Shown here piece by piece: positions 23,504 through 35,111 of a stretch of DNA of 64,000 nt. The notes under the pieces are model-generated. The model did not search any database. It had not been told where the DNA came from and was given only the letters and a program-made list of their open reading frames with translations. Both the position numbers and the translations under genes were made by a program. Positions within the stretch are counted from its first letter, which is position 1. Every line of letters begins with the position of its first letter. The stretch comes from Mariannaea sp. PMI_226 (taxonomy: Eukaryota > Ascomycota > Sordariomycetes > Hypocreales > Nectriaceae): the NCBI GenBank assembly GCA_024336345.1, contig JANFOG010000016.1, forward strand, positions 372,001 through 436,000. The letters are read 5' to 3'.

Positions 23504-23953
23504 GCTGAGGGGAGACCGGGGGTCGACACCTTGGAGGGCCTGAAACGCTAAATAGTTGAAGATGCTGCTGCGGCTGAGGAAACGACAAGGTGTCGAAAAG
23601 GGGGTGCTGTGAGGAAGCAACTTCAATTCTTGAGTCTGTGTGAAAAGGAAAGGGGGGGAGGATTTATCTGACAAGATTGGTGAAATTGATATTCTGTTGT
23701 CAAAAAATGAGATTGAATAACTATTCGTAGTCTTCCAATCATTCAACATTTCTGGTATACCTTGACCATGCGTGAACTCTTCAGATTCATCAGATAATCG
23801 ACCCGCTATAGTGACTACAATTACAAAGCCAACGCCGAAAATAAAAGGGAAAAATTAAATACAAGACACACAGATGATGATTGAAACACGTCCATCCTGT
23901 AGTAACTTGCACTGGAAACTGTCTTCCATAACCATGGCCCCAAATGTTTCCTT
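23504..23953. other. Convergent 3' intergenic region
   Basis: 450 nt between the tail ends of the SET gene and the leftward membrane-protein gene. No gene is seen. Confidence 0.5.
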
Positions 23954-26065
23954 TTAGTCCTCATCTCGCCATCGGCTCCAAGAGCTACGCCCTCCTTCGG
24001 AACCAGCACCGCCAACATACTTGGCTTCCTGCTTCTCCCACTCAGAGCGAATCTTGCGACGGCGTGCTAAATAAGCACGAGCAAACTTCCAGGCTTCCGT
24101 ATCAGCCAAGTTCCAAGCTTCAAGAGAGGCACGTGTCCGGGACTGGTCGGTCTTCTTGGTAAGGTTGATGACACGCTTGGCCTTCTCAAATAGGTCCTTC
24201 TCCTTTGCTTTTAACTCTTCGGGAGACAGGGCCTTTTCTTTTTCCTCCTCCTCTTTCTTCTTCTCATCTTTCTTCTTCTCATCCTTCTTATCCCCGCCTT
24301 TTTTGTTCTCTTCTTCTGACTTTCCCTTGGTATCGAGAGTCTTATCGCCCCGCTTCGACTTCCCCTCCTTTGACTTGTCTTTGGATTCATCTTTGGACTT
24401 GTCAGTCTTGGACTTTTCTTCTTTGGGTTTGTCCTCTTTCTTATCCCCTTTAGATTCCTTTTCAGGCGCCTCCTGAGCCGCACCGTTCATAGAAAACCCA
24501 AACTGCCAGTCAATATCTGAGGGGATCTCTGCTTCAGGGGTAAGCCAGATGGCACGTGTAGCAGCACCTTCGTCGGCAACTGCCTGCTTGAAGCGCAAAA
24601 CTCGAAGATAACCTGAGACATCAGTGCCAAGGAGCTCCTCAGTTATTGCCTGGAGCCACGGGTCTCGTGGAGATTCGTTTCGAATCCAAGCCACGTCAAG
24701 ATCCTCTTTGAGGTAGTTAAGGGAAGCAAGGGTCCAAGGGTGGGGAACCGTCCCGACGGAGAACACCCTGCTGGTGTTTCGATACTGGGTAGGGCGGGTG
24801 ATTTTCAGCGCACTTGTATCACCCTCCTTGCAATATGTGCATTTGGGAATGTTTGGGGGGCAGGATGAGGGAACTGGGTTCTTGGGACAAGCACCAAGGA
24901 ATGATGCTAGCTTGAGGGCCGGCTCGATCAAAAGGGTTGTGTGGTCAGGGAAGGGCTGAAGGACTTCGATCCCTTCCGAGAATTGGTTCTGCCAAGTCAT
25001 GTGCAGATGAGCAGTAATGAGATTGTTGAGAGAATTGAGGCCCTTGGCCCGGGTTTCACCAAAACTGCTCCATACTTTTCCATAATTCTTGCTGATTACA
25101 TCAGAATCATAATAAGCCAATCCTGTTGGAGTATTATCAACGGTAAAGGCATCCTTGCCCACGATATCGATAACGTTCTTTTGAGCCTCCAGGCTAGATG
25201 AAGCAAGCAGCGCCTTCAGCAGCTTGTCAACATCGGTGCTTTGGCCAACTAGTAGCCCATTACCGATATCCTTGTACATTGTGAGTTTTGGAAACTCTCC
25301 CTTCCGAAGGAAAGAAATCATAGGGTCGCTAGTGTCAGCCATGGGTAAAACGGTGTAGTTAGTCAAGATGCCGGCACCCATCGACTCCCAAGCCAGCCAT
25401 CGCAGCAAATCGATCTTGAGGTTTGGATCAACCTTCAGTGCTTGCAATTCATGGTATTTACCATTGCTCATGGCTTCTGAAGGCGAAATGAGGATAGGTC
25501 GGAAGCCATGCGCCCACCAGGCACGTCGCCAGGTTAGGAGGAGATCGCTCTCGGCATCCTTTTCGGATCTCGCTTTCTTGACGGACGAGTCGTAGTAGCA
25601 AAAGATCAAAGGACGGTCGGGAAGAGGAGGTAGCAAGGCTCGGTCCTCGTCAAGGGTAATGGAGCTCGAGAAGGGAACCGCAAGCCACTTCCAATCAGCC
25701 CACCAGGATGTGCCCTTGTATTCATCATCCTTCTGCCGTAGAGGCGGGTGCGACGGTTGACGGAAGGGATTCAGGATGCTCTTGGTGATGCCGTCTTTAC
25801 CCTTGTTGACAGTGTCCTTGATGCCATGCTTGATGTCGGTTATCGTGTGTTTGAGTCCACTTCCAGAGCCGTTCTCCGGGCCATCCTTGGAGCCTTTCTT
25901 GGCATCCTCCTTAGGTTTTCCCTTCTCATTCTTTGTAGGGTCTATCGGTGCTGCAGTTGGTTCGTGCGGACTGAGGAGGAAGACGGCGAATGCAAAGAGA
26001 AGGAGGCCGAGGACCAGATATGACAGGCGCCGATTGGCGAGGCGGCGGGATCGGCAGAACAGCAT
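23954..26065 (-). CDS. Type II membrane protein with lysine-rich C-terminal segment, family not recognised
   Basis: Single exon, 703 residues from a clear ATG. A short basic cytoplasmic end (RSRRLANRRLS) precedes one hydrophobic span (about 15-31, YLVLGLLLFAFAVFLL), a signal-anchor typical of Golgi or ER type II proteins. A Lys/Gly/Asp-rich stem follows to about 110. A folded region of about 400 residues contains PLIFCYYDSS, LLLTWRRAWWAHGFRPILIS and LLRWLAWESMGAGILTNY, plus a cysteine group (ACPKNPVPSSCPPNIPKCTYC region). This layout resembles fungal glycosyltransferase-like proteins, but I see no certain DxD or family motif, so no enzyme activity is claimed. About 90 residues near 530-620 are almost pure Lys/Asp/Glu/Ser and may be disordered or coiled. 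The C-terminal 80 residues are basic and helical (AYLARRRKIRSEWEKQEAKY). It is divergent from the PARP-like gene. Confidence 0.8.
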   Translation of the reverse strand: MLFCRSRRLANRRLSYLVLGLLLFAFAVFLLSPHEPTAAPIDPTKNEKGKPKEDAKKGSKDGPENGSGSGLKHTITDIKHGIKDTVNKGKDGITKSILNPFRQPSHPPLRQKDDEYKGTSWWADWKWLAVPFSSSITLDEDRALLPPLPDRPLIFCYYDSSVKKARSEKDAESDLLLTWRRAWWAHGFRPILISPSEAMSNGKYHELQALKVDPNLKIDLLRWLAWESMGAGILTNYTVLPMADTSDPMISFLRKGEFPKLTMYKDIGNGLLVGQSTDVDKLLKALLASSSLEAQKNVIDIVGKDAFTVDNTPTGLAYYDSDVISKNYGKVWSSFGETRAKGLNSLNNLITAHLHMTWQNQFSEGIEVLQPFPDHTTLLIEPALKLASFLGACPKNPVPSSCPPNIPKCTYCKEGDTSALKITRPTQYRNTSRVFSVGTVPHPWTLASLNYLKEDLDVAWIRNESPRDPWLQAITEELLGTDVSGYLRVLRFKQAVADEGAATRAIWLTPEAEIPSDIDWQFGFSMNGAAQEAPEKESKGDKKEDKPKEEKSKTDKSKDESKDKSKEGKSKRGDKTLDTKGKSEEENKKGGDKKDEKKKDEKKKEEEEKEKALSPEELKAKEKDLFEKAKRVINLTKKTDQSRTRASLEAWNLADTEAWKFARAYLARRRKIRSEWEKQEAKYVGGAGSEGGRSSWSRWRDED

Positions 26066-28292
26066 TGTGGGCAGGTTTCGAGGGGTAGTGATTGGAGAGA
26101 AGAAGAATCAAACATTAATAGACAACTCGCTTAAGAAAGAAAGGCATCGACGGCAAGACACCGTCGGGGCTTGAGTTGGAAAGCTGAAGCAGAAGAGGGA
26201 GCGACAGTCTATTCATGCATGATGATGGACGAAGGCTTGGACATGTACTCCGTCCGACCATGGACTATAGCGTAAGCTTTTTGGGGGGGGAGGGATTGTG
26301 GAGCGTGAAATTTAGAACACAAGATGGTCTGGGCGAGAGATACAGTAGCGGGCTGGGCGGGCTGAGGCTGAGGATAATCCCCTTTCTCAGTGGAGCAGGC
26401 ACAGGCACACACGGGGATTGGGCACGCGTCACTCAATGAGGAGGGGGTCAGTCAATTTTCTCCGTACGTGTTACGCGATGTGATTCGTATACACACTATG
26501 GAGGGCTTCGTTCCTTGTGTGTCGTTCGAGCAGATACGAAAGGGTAGGGGTGGGATGTGCCATTTCACATGGAAAAGGGATGAAGGATTATGGCTTTAGC
26601 GAGGTTAGTGTACTATTTATGCACTGTTCCAATAGCTACATAGAGTTGAGTTAAGCCACCTCATGTTGGTGATCTCATATACCGTATAGAATACACCTAA
26701 AATACCTTATTGGTAAGTAGACAGCATACCGCAAGAAATATTAATATCACGTTTGGCGATGACATGTGGCCACAGCATGGATCCCATTACCCATTACCCA
26801 TTGTCTATTATCCATTATCGGAATGTGGAAACACAGCGGGATGAGAGAGTTGCGCCGCGACGTGATCCAGCGGCCCCTGTTGGCCTGGTCCTCGTTTCGC
26901 AGTACGAAGCAGGCACCTAGTAATTAAGTCTCTGTTGGTGCCATATCAGTGCAAATCCAAGTGGAGCAAAAGGGGCGATCTGTCGCCATTGCTGTTGGCT
27001 GCAGTCCCAACACACAGCCCGAGAGCACTGACACAGCCCCCTCCTGGAAAGGCACCTCTCTAAAATCCACCGTTCAGGCGGCTCTGGCGCCGACCCATCC
27101 GCTGGAAAATTAATTTTAGAGACTGGGCTCCGTATTGAATCCAGCAGCGTAGGGCTGAATACGGAGGTAGGACCCAATAATTCGGGCTAAATGGTGCGCG
27201 AACGACAACGATAATGTATTCAATGAGATGCCTTATGTATCAAGGTTTGGCCGGAGAAATAAAACAGGAACCCCTTCTTCTTGTAACAGCACACCTACAA
27301 CTTCTTTGCCCGCACTCTGCATTCGAATACCCACTCAGTTGTTGTTTATTTTCCCTATTGGATTGGTGTCATGCAGCAGTTCGCCTCCTTTTTGTGTGGG
27401 AAATCGCATGAGAGTACTTTGGCAGCCTGGAAGATGACGCCAAAAGGAGGTTGAGTCACTACCTGGGTAGGTACCTACCGTACCTTGCCCATAACCAATC
27501 AGTAGTTACCTACCTGCCAAACAGATTGCCTTACCTTCCATTGCTTTACCGCATTCACAATAGAAGTTACGTACCCATTAAGCTGCTTCCACCGCCCAAC
27601 CAATGTACCCTGCCACCTGCTTGCATGCCAAAACAAAAAAGGCAAGCAGGCCTAGCAGGGCAAGCAGGCAAGGAGGCAAGAACAGGCGGACAGCTAGGCA
27701 CAGAGTGACGACACACACTCTCTTCTTTGGATTGCCTCCCTGGACTGCCCATAAACCCACTTGTTCACGGCTGCCTTTGGCTGCTACACACACAGACACC
27801 CAGATACAGTCAAGCATGCAGTGGTCCACACCAGGGCCCTCGCTGAGTATTTGATTTCTTCTGCCTTTGTATGGCTGGCTCCTTGATGTGCTGGCCCCAG
27901 AACTTGACACGGCCTAGGCCAACCAACTGGTTGATTTATTGCTTCACCTGTTCGCAGACGGCCAAGCAAAAGGCTGCTATACCTAGACCGTAGTCTATCC
28001 AACAACGACAGTCCCATCTCACTTATTTACTCATTATATTTGCTACTTGAGAAATCACAACAAGCACCTCTCGATTCTCTCCTGCGCCTGTACGCCTGCG
28101 TTGTCAACCCCCCCACCTCCCCTGACCTGACTGCCTATACACATGACAAACAAGGCCAAAAACCTTCCAGGCTACCATTTGACTACTCGGTGTTGAAACT
28201 CAGGCTCATCTCAAGACGCATCTTCACATAGACTCTTTCTAGAGAACTCGCCCACTCTACGTAAAGGCGATTCTCGCTCTACGCGGTTCGTC
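26066..28292. promoter_or_regulatory. Divergent intergenic region, membrane protein / PARP-UBC gene
   Basis: About 2.2 kb between two starts facing away from each other. No gene was found in it. It contains CCATTACCCATTACCCATT-like direct repeats near 26787-26806, TACCTACC-type motifs at 27467-27520 and imperfect GGCAAGCAGG repeats at 27639-27680. Confidence 0.45.
27467..27520. repeat. TACCTACC-type motif cluster
   Basis: GGTAGGTACCTACCGTACC followed by TTACCTACCTGCC. Partly palindromic pieces based on GGTACC and TACCTA, as also seen near 36320, 37117 and 55660-55925. Confidence 0.6.
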
Positions 28293-31200
28293 ATGGGGCT
28301 GAAGCATTTCAACCTCGATGTGAAGGAGGCGGCACGCGGCCATTGGGACAGGGTATCAGATATTCGAAAAGGCGATTCAGAAGGAGAAATTGTTTTCACT
28401 TACTCCCCTCAAGACATGGCCCCAGTCGAACTACAGGCTCTTGCCACAGGTACTCAGCACCGTCCCCTCCGAATCTGAATGTTGTGCATGGCTAATATCA
28501 AGTAGATGTCGATTCGTATCCTAAGGGCTCTTCCTTTCTTATCTTTACGTCTTCCGATCATGTCGAACCTCATGTTGTGGCTCGGCTGGAAAGGCTCTCC
28601 GACAGTGTCGCTGGGAAAACAGTCTCGGACGCCATTCAATTACTATCTACAAACTTGACGTCGCTACTAGCATCCGCACCCCCTGACTCTCCCGGAGGGC
28701 TCGACATAGACTCCGAAGACACTGATATGAACGACGAGTCCGATGCATTAGACTTCACAGATGGAGAGGAGGAATGGGATTTTGACCTTGGTTCACCTTC
28801 AGCTCGCCCACAAGCAACCGTCTTGCAGTATCCTTCGCCCATCCGTCACCTAGAATCCTGGAAGCGGCTAAAACGCCACTTGAGACAACTTAGCAACTTG
28901 GGGATTTTCGTTTCCACTCTAGGTGCGTCACCAAAGGCAAGATCATTGGATATCTTCTCCCTGGCGATACACGTATCTAAACTGAATATACCTGCGGAGG
29001 CTCTGGAGGCCTGGGATCTTCAGAGCTCGGACTATGTGGTGATGCTTGTCCGACTTCGAGTAGGGTATTTGCCCTTTCAAGAGATATTTTCAAAGCTGCC
29101 TGATCACTCCGCTATTCAGTTCCGGTTTGGCAAATGCGCCAATCCTCGACCTTCACGAGCTACAGCTATTGCTGCTTTCAATGAGACGAAGATCGCAGAG
29201 GGGCTGTATGCCTCCCAAAAGCTTGATGATATGGATGATGAGTCCTCCGGTGATGCCGACTTTTTACCCATCTTCATTTCAGGGTCTCTCGATTCTCTGC
29301 TTAATCAAGAATTCCCCGGTTTGCTTCTCCTTCGGCGCCGTCAGGGCCTTTCTTGGGATCAAGCTCAGATTCATCAGTCTCATACGAGGAAAAGCGCACA
29401 TCTTCGTACCCAGCGCCTGGACGCAGACGATGATGTGGCTGACAATGTAGGTATTCCGGAAGACATTTTGAAGAATGCCACCAACATCGATGGACTTCAA
29501 CACGATTATGTCCTGGACAATGAGGAGGAACCTAATATTTCTCTTATTGCGATGCAATTTGGCCTCCAAAGGTTGGTACAATGTACAAAATACTGCATGG
29601 TATGTCACCAGAGAACGAATGCAACCTTCGAGGCCATCAAACCATACGTCTGTGATGATCCGTTGTGCCTGTATCAATACCTAGCTTTGGGTTTTGGTCA
29701 GAGCATCGAAAATGAAATCATCAACAACCCTTATGTCGTTGACCTTTTGGTCAGTTTCTTCTACTCTGCAGCCCGGGCAGATCGGTTGCGGGCGTTTCCA
29801 AAAGGCCTAGGCCTCAAAGGCCCCTATCCAGGAAGTACGCTAGAGCCCGCGCCTCATCTTGAGGTAGAGGTGTGTTTTGTGACGAAAACTATTAAGTTTA
29901 ACCCGGACGATTTCCCTTCATACAGAACCATCAAAGAGGGTCACTGTGTTCTACTAGTACTCCGGGATACGGAAACGATTCCCACACACTCCATTCTCTT
30001 TGGGGGTATTGAGCGCCATAATTGTCTCATCACTTCGTGTCATCAATGCTCCTATCAATTTCAAATAATTTCTACCAGAACAGGGCCTCCCAATCTTGAG
30101 CAGCTTCCAGAGGATCTTGATCAGGGAACCCAGGCAACCAACCCTCAGGAGGGTTGGCGGAGGGTAATGCTCTTTAAATATGAGAAAGATCTTGACGACC
30201 TCCAGCCGAATGATCGAAATGCTGCTCTCCTTAACATGGCTTACAACATTCCATCGGTTCTGGATATGAGAGAATACTTGATGGAGCAGCCTAGTCGCCT
30301 GCTCTCGTCTTACAAGAATATGGATGTATACACTCTGGCCTTGCTGAAATGGATCGTCGCCTCAAACCGCTCGTTTATAGTTCAGGATGCACCAGTCCCT
30401 GATATCCAAATGAATTCTGATGCGAGTCTTTCAGTAAACCAAAATCGGGTGATCGGCATGGATGAGAGGTGGATGCAGTTTCGGTTCGCTCAGGGTTCCC
30501 CTGACAAAGAACAGGTCTTCATTGACGAGCTTGAGCGTCATGATAGCATCAACGGCGAAAAAAAGCCACACCCTAGCCTATTCCTATGGCACGGAAGTCC
30601 CATAGGCAACTGGCACAGCATCATCAGGACAGGTCTCGACTTTGTTGACAGCAGCCATGGTCGAGCTTTCGGGAATGGTGTGTACTTCAGTAATCACCTA
30701 ACCGTTAGTCAGGGCTATTCGGGCATTCTGGATTTTGACAACATCCCCAGAACAGGAGCTGCCAAGAGTACTGCCTTGACTACCTCAGTTCCAGCCAGAT
30801 CAAATCCATCTTCGTTCAGATGGACAGGAACCTGGCCAAATTCCCAGCTGGTCGCATCTTCTGCTATTAGTGTGTGCGAAGTCATCAATGAACCAAGTCA
30901 ATTCGTTTCGAACTCTCCACACTACGTAGTTGACAAGCTCGAATGGATTCAGTGCCGGTATCTCTTTGTGTGTGTCGAACCTTCACAAGAGGCCAAGGCT
31001 CAGCCGTTTCCAAAGCCTCTAGCTCAAGAAACCACTGGATACTTGCCCCAAGACCCTCTCTGTCATCTTCTAGGGCCTGGTCAAACACCTCTGCAGATTC
31101 CATTCTCGGCAATCCCGGCTAGACGCCGACATGCTTTGAACAAGAATGCTGACGAAAATGGCCAGCCCTCTGTTTTAGTAGAAGGGGACCACTTAAGAGA

Positions 31201-32086
31201 TGAATGGATGTTAGCCAAGGATGATATCGATAGACTCTCGGATTCTGAAGACGAGACTCTAAATAACTTAGTGGTGCGCCAACGACGACGCTCCTCAGTA
31301 GATTCTGGCATGGAGATGGCACGGCCATTGAAGCTAACAACTACGATGCAGGAGGAGCGAAAGGCCCATTCAATATCAGGTTCCAGTTTGACAAATACGA
31401 TCCCGGATCATATTGGAGGCTTTTGTCCAGGAGCCCTCGACTTGGACTCCCTCCCAAAACTGTTAGAGCCAGATTTCGCAGCATCATCCCCAGCAGCCTT
31501 GAGGAGTCTTAACCGAGAGATCAAAGAACTCCAACGTACGCAATCTAGGAGTGAGCTACGTACATTGGGATGGTACATCGATTTTGATAAACTCTCCAAC
31601 CTTTTCCACTGGATTGTAGAACTTCACAGTTTTGATGAGTCTCTTCCCCTTGTCCAGGACATGAAACGTGCTGGACATGGCAGCGTCGTCCTAGAGATCC
31701 GCTTCGGTTCTTCATTCCCATTGTCTCCCCCATTTGTTCGCGTCGTCCGTCCCCGATTCCTCCCATTCTCTCAGGGTGGAGGAGGTCATGTCACGATGGG
31801 CGGTGCCATCTGCTCGGAGCTGCTCACCAACTCGGGCTGGTCTCCGGCTCTCTCGCTCGAAAAGGTTTTCCTCGACGTCCGTGTGAATCTGTCCGACATG
31901 GATCCTCCAGCTCGTTTAGATACAAGGACATATGGGGGAACGAGTGATTATGGATTTGGCGAAGCTGTGGATGCGTTCCGACGGGCCGCAATCGCTCATG
32001 GGTGGCAACTCCCAAATATGGAAGATATGACAATGGCTGTGTGGAGATCTCGAGACGATTCTATTCCAAAGAAGAGCGATGACTAG
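28293..32086 (+). CDS. PARP-type ADP-ribosyltransferase fused to a UBE2Q-like UBC domain
   Basis: Two exons, 28293-28449 and 28506-32086 (56-nt intron), encode 1,245 residues. The catalytic core resembles the PARP6/8/16 branch: LFLWHGSPIGNWHSIIRTGL with His748 of the first motif, then FGNGVYFSNH with Tyr779. The later strand CRYLFVC places a Tyr where polymerising PARPs have Glu, so mono-ADP-ribosylation is expected. A cysteine-rich module near 411-446 (YCMVCHQ, then VCDDPLCLYQY) matches the one before the catalytic domain in that branch. The last 220 residues form a UBC fold like UBE2Q: GSVVLEIRFGSSFPLSPPFV, then GGAICSELLTNSGWSPALSL, with Cys1155 at the E2 active-site position. One polypeptide could thus join ADP-ribosylation and ubiquitin transfer. 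Fungal PARP-like proteins with UBC domains are known, but their function is poorly defined. No membrane segment is seen. Confidence 0.92.
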
Positions 32087-33695
32087 ATTGTGCGAGTCAC
32101 AGCCAAGCACACGAGCCTATCTATCTACCCCGAAACGATTTACCTTTTCCAGTGTGGAGGGAAGATAATATCTGGACCCTTGTTTTTGTTTTTGCTTCTA
32201 GCTCTTGAAAACTAGATAATCTAGTCGGAAAGTCGGGTGAGCATCGTCCGACTGATAAGAGTTTTTGTCAACCGGGGTCGACTAGGGTGGTGATATAACG
32301 CATAAACCTGCTACCCTGTTGTGTACAGATTCCTAAACACTGACAGCACAAGCGTCAGATCATAATGATGGAAATGAGAATAATGAATTTATCATGACAA
32401 GATTTTTTTCTCTCTTTGGTCAATAGTTACCCCGAAGTTACCTCTTTCATGTTGTTTGGCCGTGACATTTCATGCCCTAGATCTCGAAGCCCCTTAGAAA
32501 ATCCACCCGGCGATTCTAGCTAGGGCCACTATATCGACTACAATAAACGCGTTGCAAGCATAGTGGTTCGACATGCTTTAGCAATGAAATGATTTGAGTG
32601 TATCCAAGTACTAGATTTCTACCTCCGCCCTCTAGTTGTACAGACAAGTAACCTCTATATCAAGTTCTGGCCAGGCAAACACACACAGCCCAACTAGAAC
32701 GGACACCATGAACCTACCTTCATATCTTACAATAAGAGGACGGACGCTCATTCACATGAAGTCACTGAAATAAAACATGAAAAAATTAAACGACACTAGT
32801 TCAGTTCAAAATTGTTTCTGTATTTTTTTTATAGTTTCATATCTCATTTTATGATTATAGCAACGTTGTCGTCTGCGCGGCGAAGCTGCTTCATGCCAAG
32901 GGGTGTTCACAAAAGGGTTCGCATACACACTTGCAGCAGAGACCCAGGCCGTGAACTCCAGTCTAGTTTTTGTCCAATGTCTACGATTGATTTTACTTCT
33001 ATGGGTGTACTTTTCGATGAGTGTCGAGAGGAAGTTTTGTGCCTGTCCATTGAACCTCCAACCTCACCAAGCAAGTGAGAACAAGAGATTGAATGGCCTC
33101 CTCCGAATGTTTTGTGTGTGTATAGCAAGTGAAAACGGGATAACAAAGAAACGAGAGACAGGGGAAGTGGGCAAGGAAATGGATAACATTTGTGTAGCAG
33201 AGCAGAAATCAGTAAGACCCGTCCTCCGATTCGCGCTGCAACCGCTTCCACCAAATCCTTTATCCATCCAAAGTCTCCCATGGCACGAATGTGGGTACAC
33301 ACAAGGCCATATTCCCGCCAAGATCCAATCTTGGGGCAGGTGTGGAAAAAAAAAAGAAAAATATAGAAAAGTTTGGCACGCAAACCAAGGCGTGGCAGAT
33401 GAGAGACATGCAACATAACGCAAGGAAGTTCCCGGTTAAACTCCAAAAAAAAATTAACAAATGACCTAGATCGAGGGAAATGTGTCGCTAAACAGCTGCT
33501 GGGCCTTGTCGCGACATGGGGTGGGGGGTGCAAGGAGCACAGAGCGTCCTCTAGGAGTGCGTGCTTCGAGGGAAACCAGGATACGGCGACGTGACAGGGA
33601 CAACTCTTTTGCCCTGAAATGAAACACCATGCAGTGTTGCGGTGGTATGTTGGCTGGCGATTCGTCCCGGAGTCATTTTCGGCACTATCGGCCCC
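32087..33695. other. Convergent intergenic region, no gene seen
   Basis: About 1.6 kb between the 3' ends of the PARP-UBC and PRPP synthetase genes. Frames at 32903-33533 on both strands overlap one another, lack family motifs and partly lack ATG starts, so I leave them out. Confidence 0.45.
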
Positions 33696-35111
33696 TCAGT
33701 TGTGTTGGAATAGGACACTGATGGATTCGCCATAGTGAACACGGCGGATAGCCTCGGCAAAGATGGGCGAAACGTCAAGAACCTCCAGCTTCGGACATAA
33801 TCGGCGGTGCTCGGATTGAGGGACTGAGTTGGTGACAAGAATCTTGTCAATGCCGGAAGCATTGATTCGATTGATAGCGTCGCCGCTGAAAACGCCGTGG
33901 GTGAGAAGTGCGTAAACCTTTGTCGCGCCCTCCTTCTTTAGAAGCTTGGCGGCTCGGGTGATGGTATTGGCTGTGTCAACGATGTCATCGACAAGGATGC
34001 AGACTCTGTTCGCTACATCGCCAACCAGCATCATGCTAGCGTTGCGCTGCTCGGTAAACCGTGTAGGACGACGTTCCTAAATGATTATATGAGTTTTGAA
34101 CGGGAGGAGGGGAGTTTTAACCACGAATTGGTTTACCTTGTGAATAAGCGCGAAGTCCATTTCTAGACTATCAGCGATGAGGGTAGCTCGCTTTGCGCCT
34201 CCGGCATCGGGGGAGACGACAACGGCATCTCGGAAGTTGGGGATCTGCTGGATGTAGTTCTGAATCAATGCCTTGCCATAAAGGTTGTCAACGGGAATAT
34301 CAAAGAAGCCTTGATATTGGGGGTCGTGAAGATCCATGGTGATGATGTGGTCGGCGCCGGCGCAAGTGAGCAGGTCAGCGACAAGAGTGCCGGCTTGAGC
34401 AACCCACTGCTTATAACCAGGCTTGCTCTGGAAAGCATTGACATTATTGGGATTCTCATAATCGTGGGTGGTATAGCTTCTCTGAGAAGAAATTGAACCT
34501 TCGGCTTGGTGTCCACGGCTCAAGGAAGTAGTGCTAGAGAGAGTATCGGAACGGCGAGGCGCTGGGTAGTCGCCATTGACGCTGGCGTTGGAGCTAGTGT
34601 TTCCGTTGGTGGTGGCCCCGGTGCCATTGGTGCCGTCATGAGAGAGGGAGGTTTTTGAGAGCTTTTCGTTGAGAGCGTTGACGCCATTGAGCAGGCCAGC
34701 AGACCTGGGGACACCAGGACGAGGCGTAGCAGGGACACTCTCAAAGGTGTAATCCTTTTTCGAGGCACCCGCGGACTGGGAGAGAGGAGCGCCAGCCTTG
34801 TTGTATGGCCAATCCGGCTGTCTGGAGTATGGGAATAGGGGCACGACAGCAGTAACGCGCTTGGCCGAGCCAGTTTTGCAAGCGGATATCATGATGCAAA
34901 GCTCAATGAGGTGATCATTGACGCTGCCAGAGGCGGATTGGATAATATAGACATCCTTGCCACGAACGGAGTCCTTGATCTCGCAGCGGCTCTCACCACC
35001 AGAGAACTTGTTAAGGATACGAGCGCTGGGAGGGATGCCGAGAGTGTTGCAAACACTCTCGGTCAGCTGGGGGTGGGAGTTGCCGCCCAGGATAACAATG
35101 TTGCGCACCAT
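33696..35111 (-). CDS. Ribose-phosphate pyrophosphokinase (PRPP synthetase) with a large insert
   Basis: Two exons, 35111-34137 and 34076-33696, with a 60-nt intron, encode 451 residues. It makes PRPP from ribose 5-phosphate and ATP for purine, pyrimidine, His, Trp and NAD synthesis. Family motifs: [20 protein letters not shown] at the N-terminus, [54 protein letters not shown] and the PRPP loop [15 protein letters not shown] (Asp355, Asp356, Asp359). Between YSRQPD and the [15 protein letters not shown] segment there is an insert of about 135 residues (99-233) rich in Ser, Asn, Thr and Gly, so the protein exceeds the usual 315-320 residues. Yeast Prs1 and Prs5 also carry non-homologous inserts; which paralogue this matches is not certain. 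The start is the first ATG; the frame extends upstream only with non-ATG codons. Cytosolic. Confidence 0.95.

Noticed and set aside
32903..33533. Overlapping frames of 171 and 208 codons on opposite strands
   Set aside because: They mirror each other, contain homopolymer runs, and lie between two convergent gene ends where 3' UTRs are expected.
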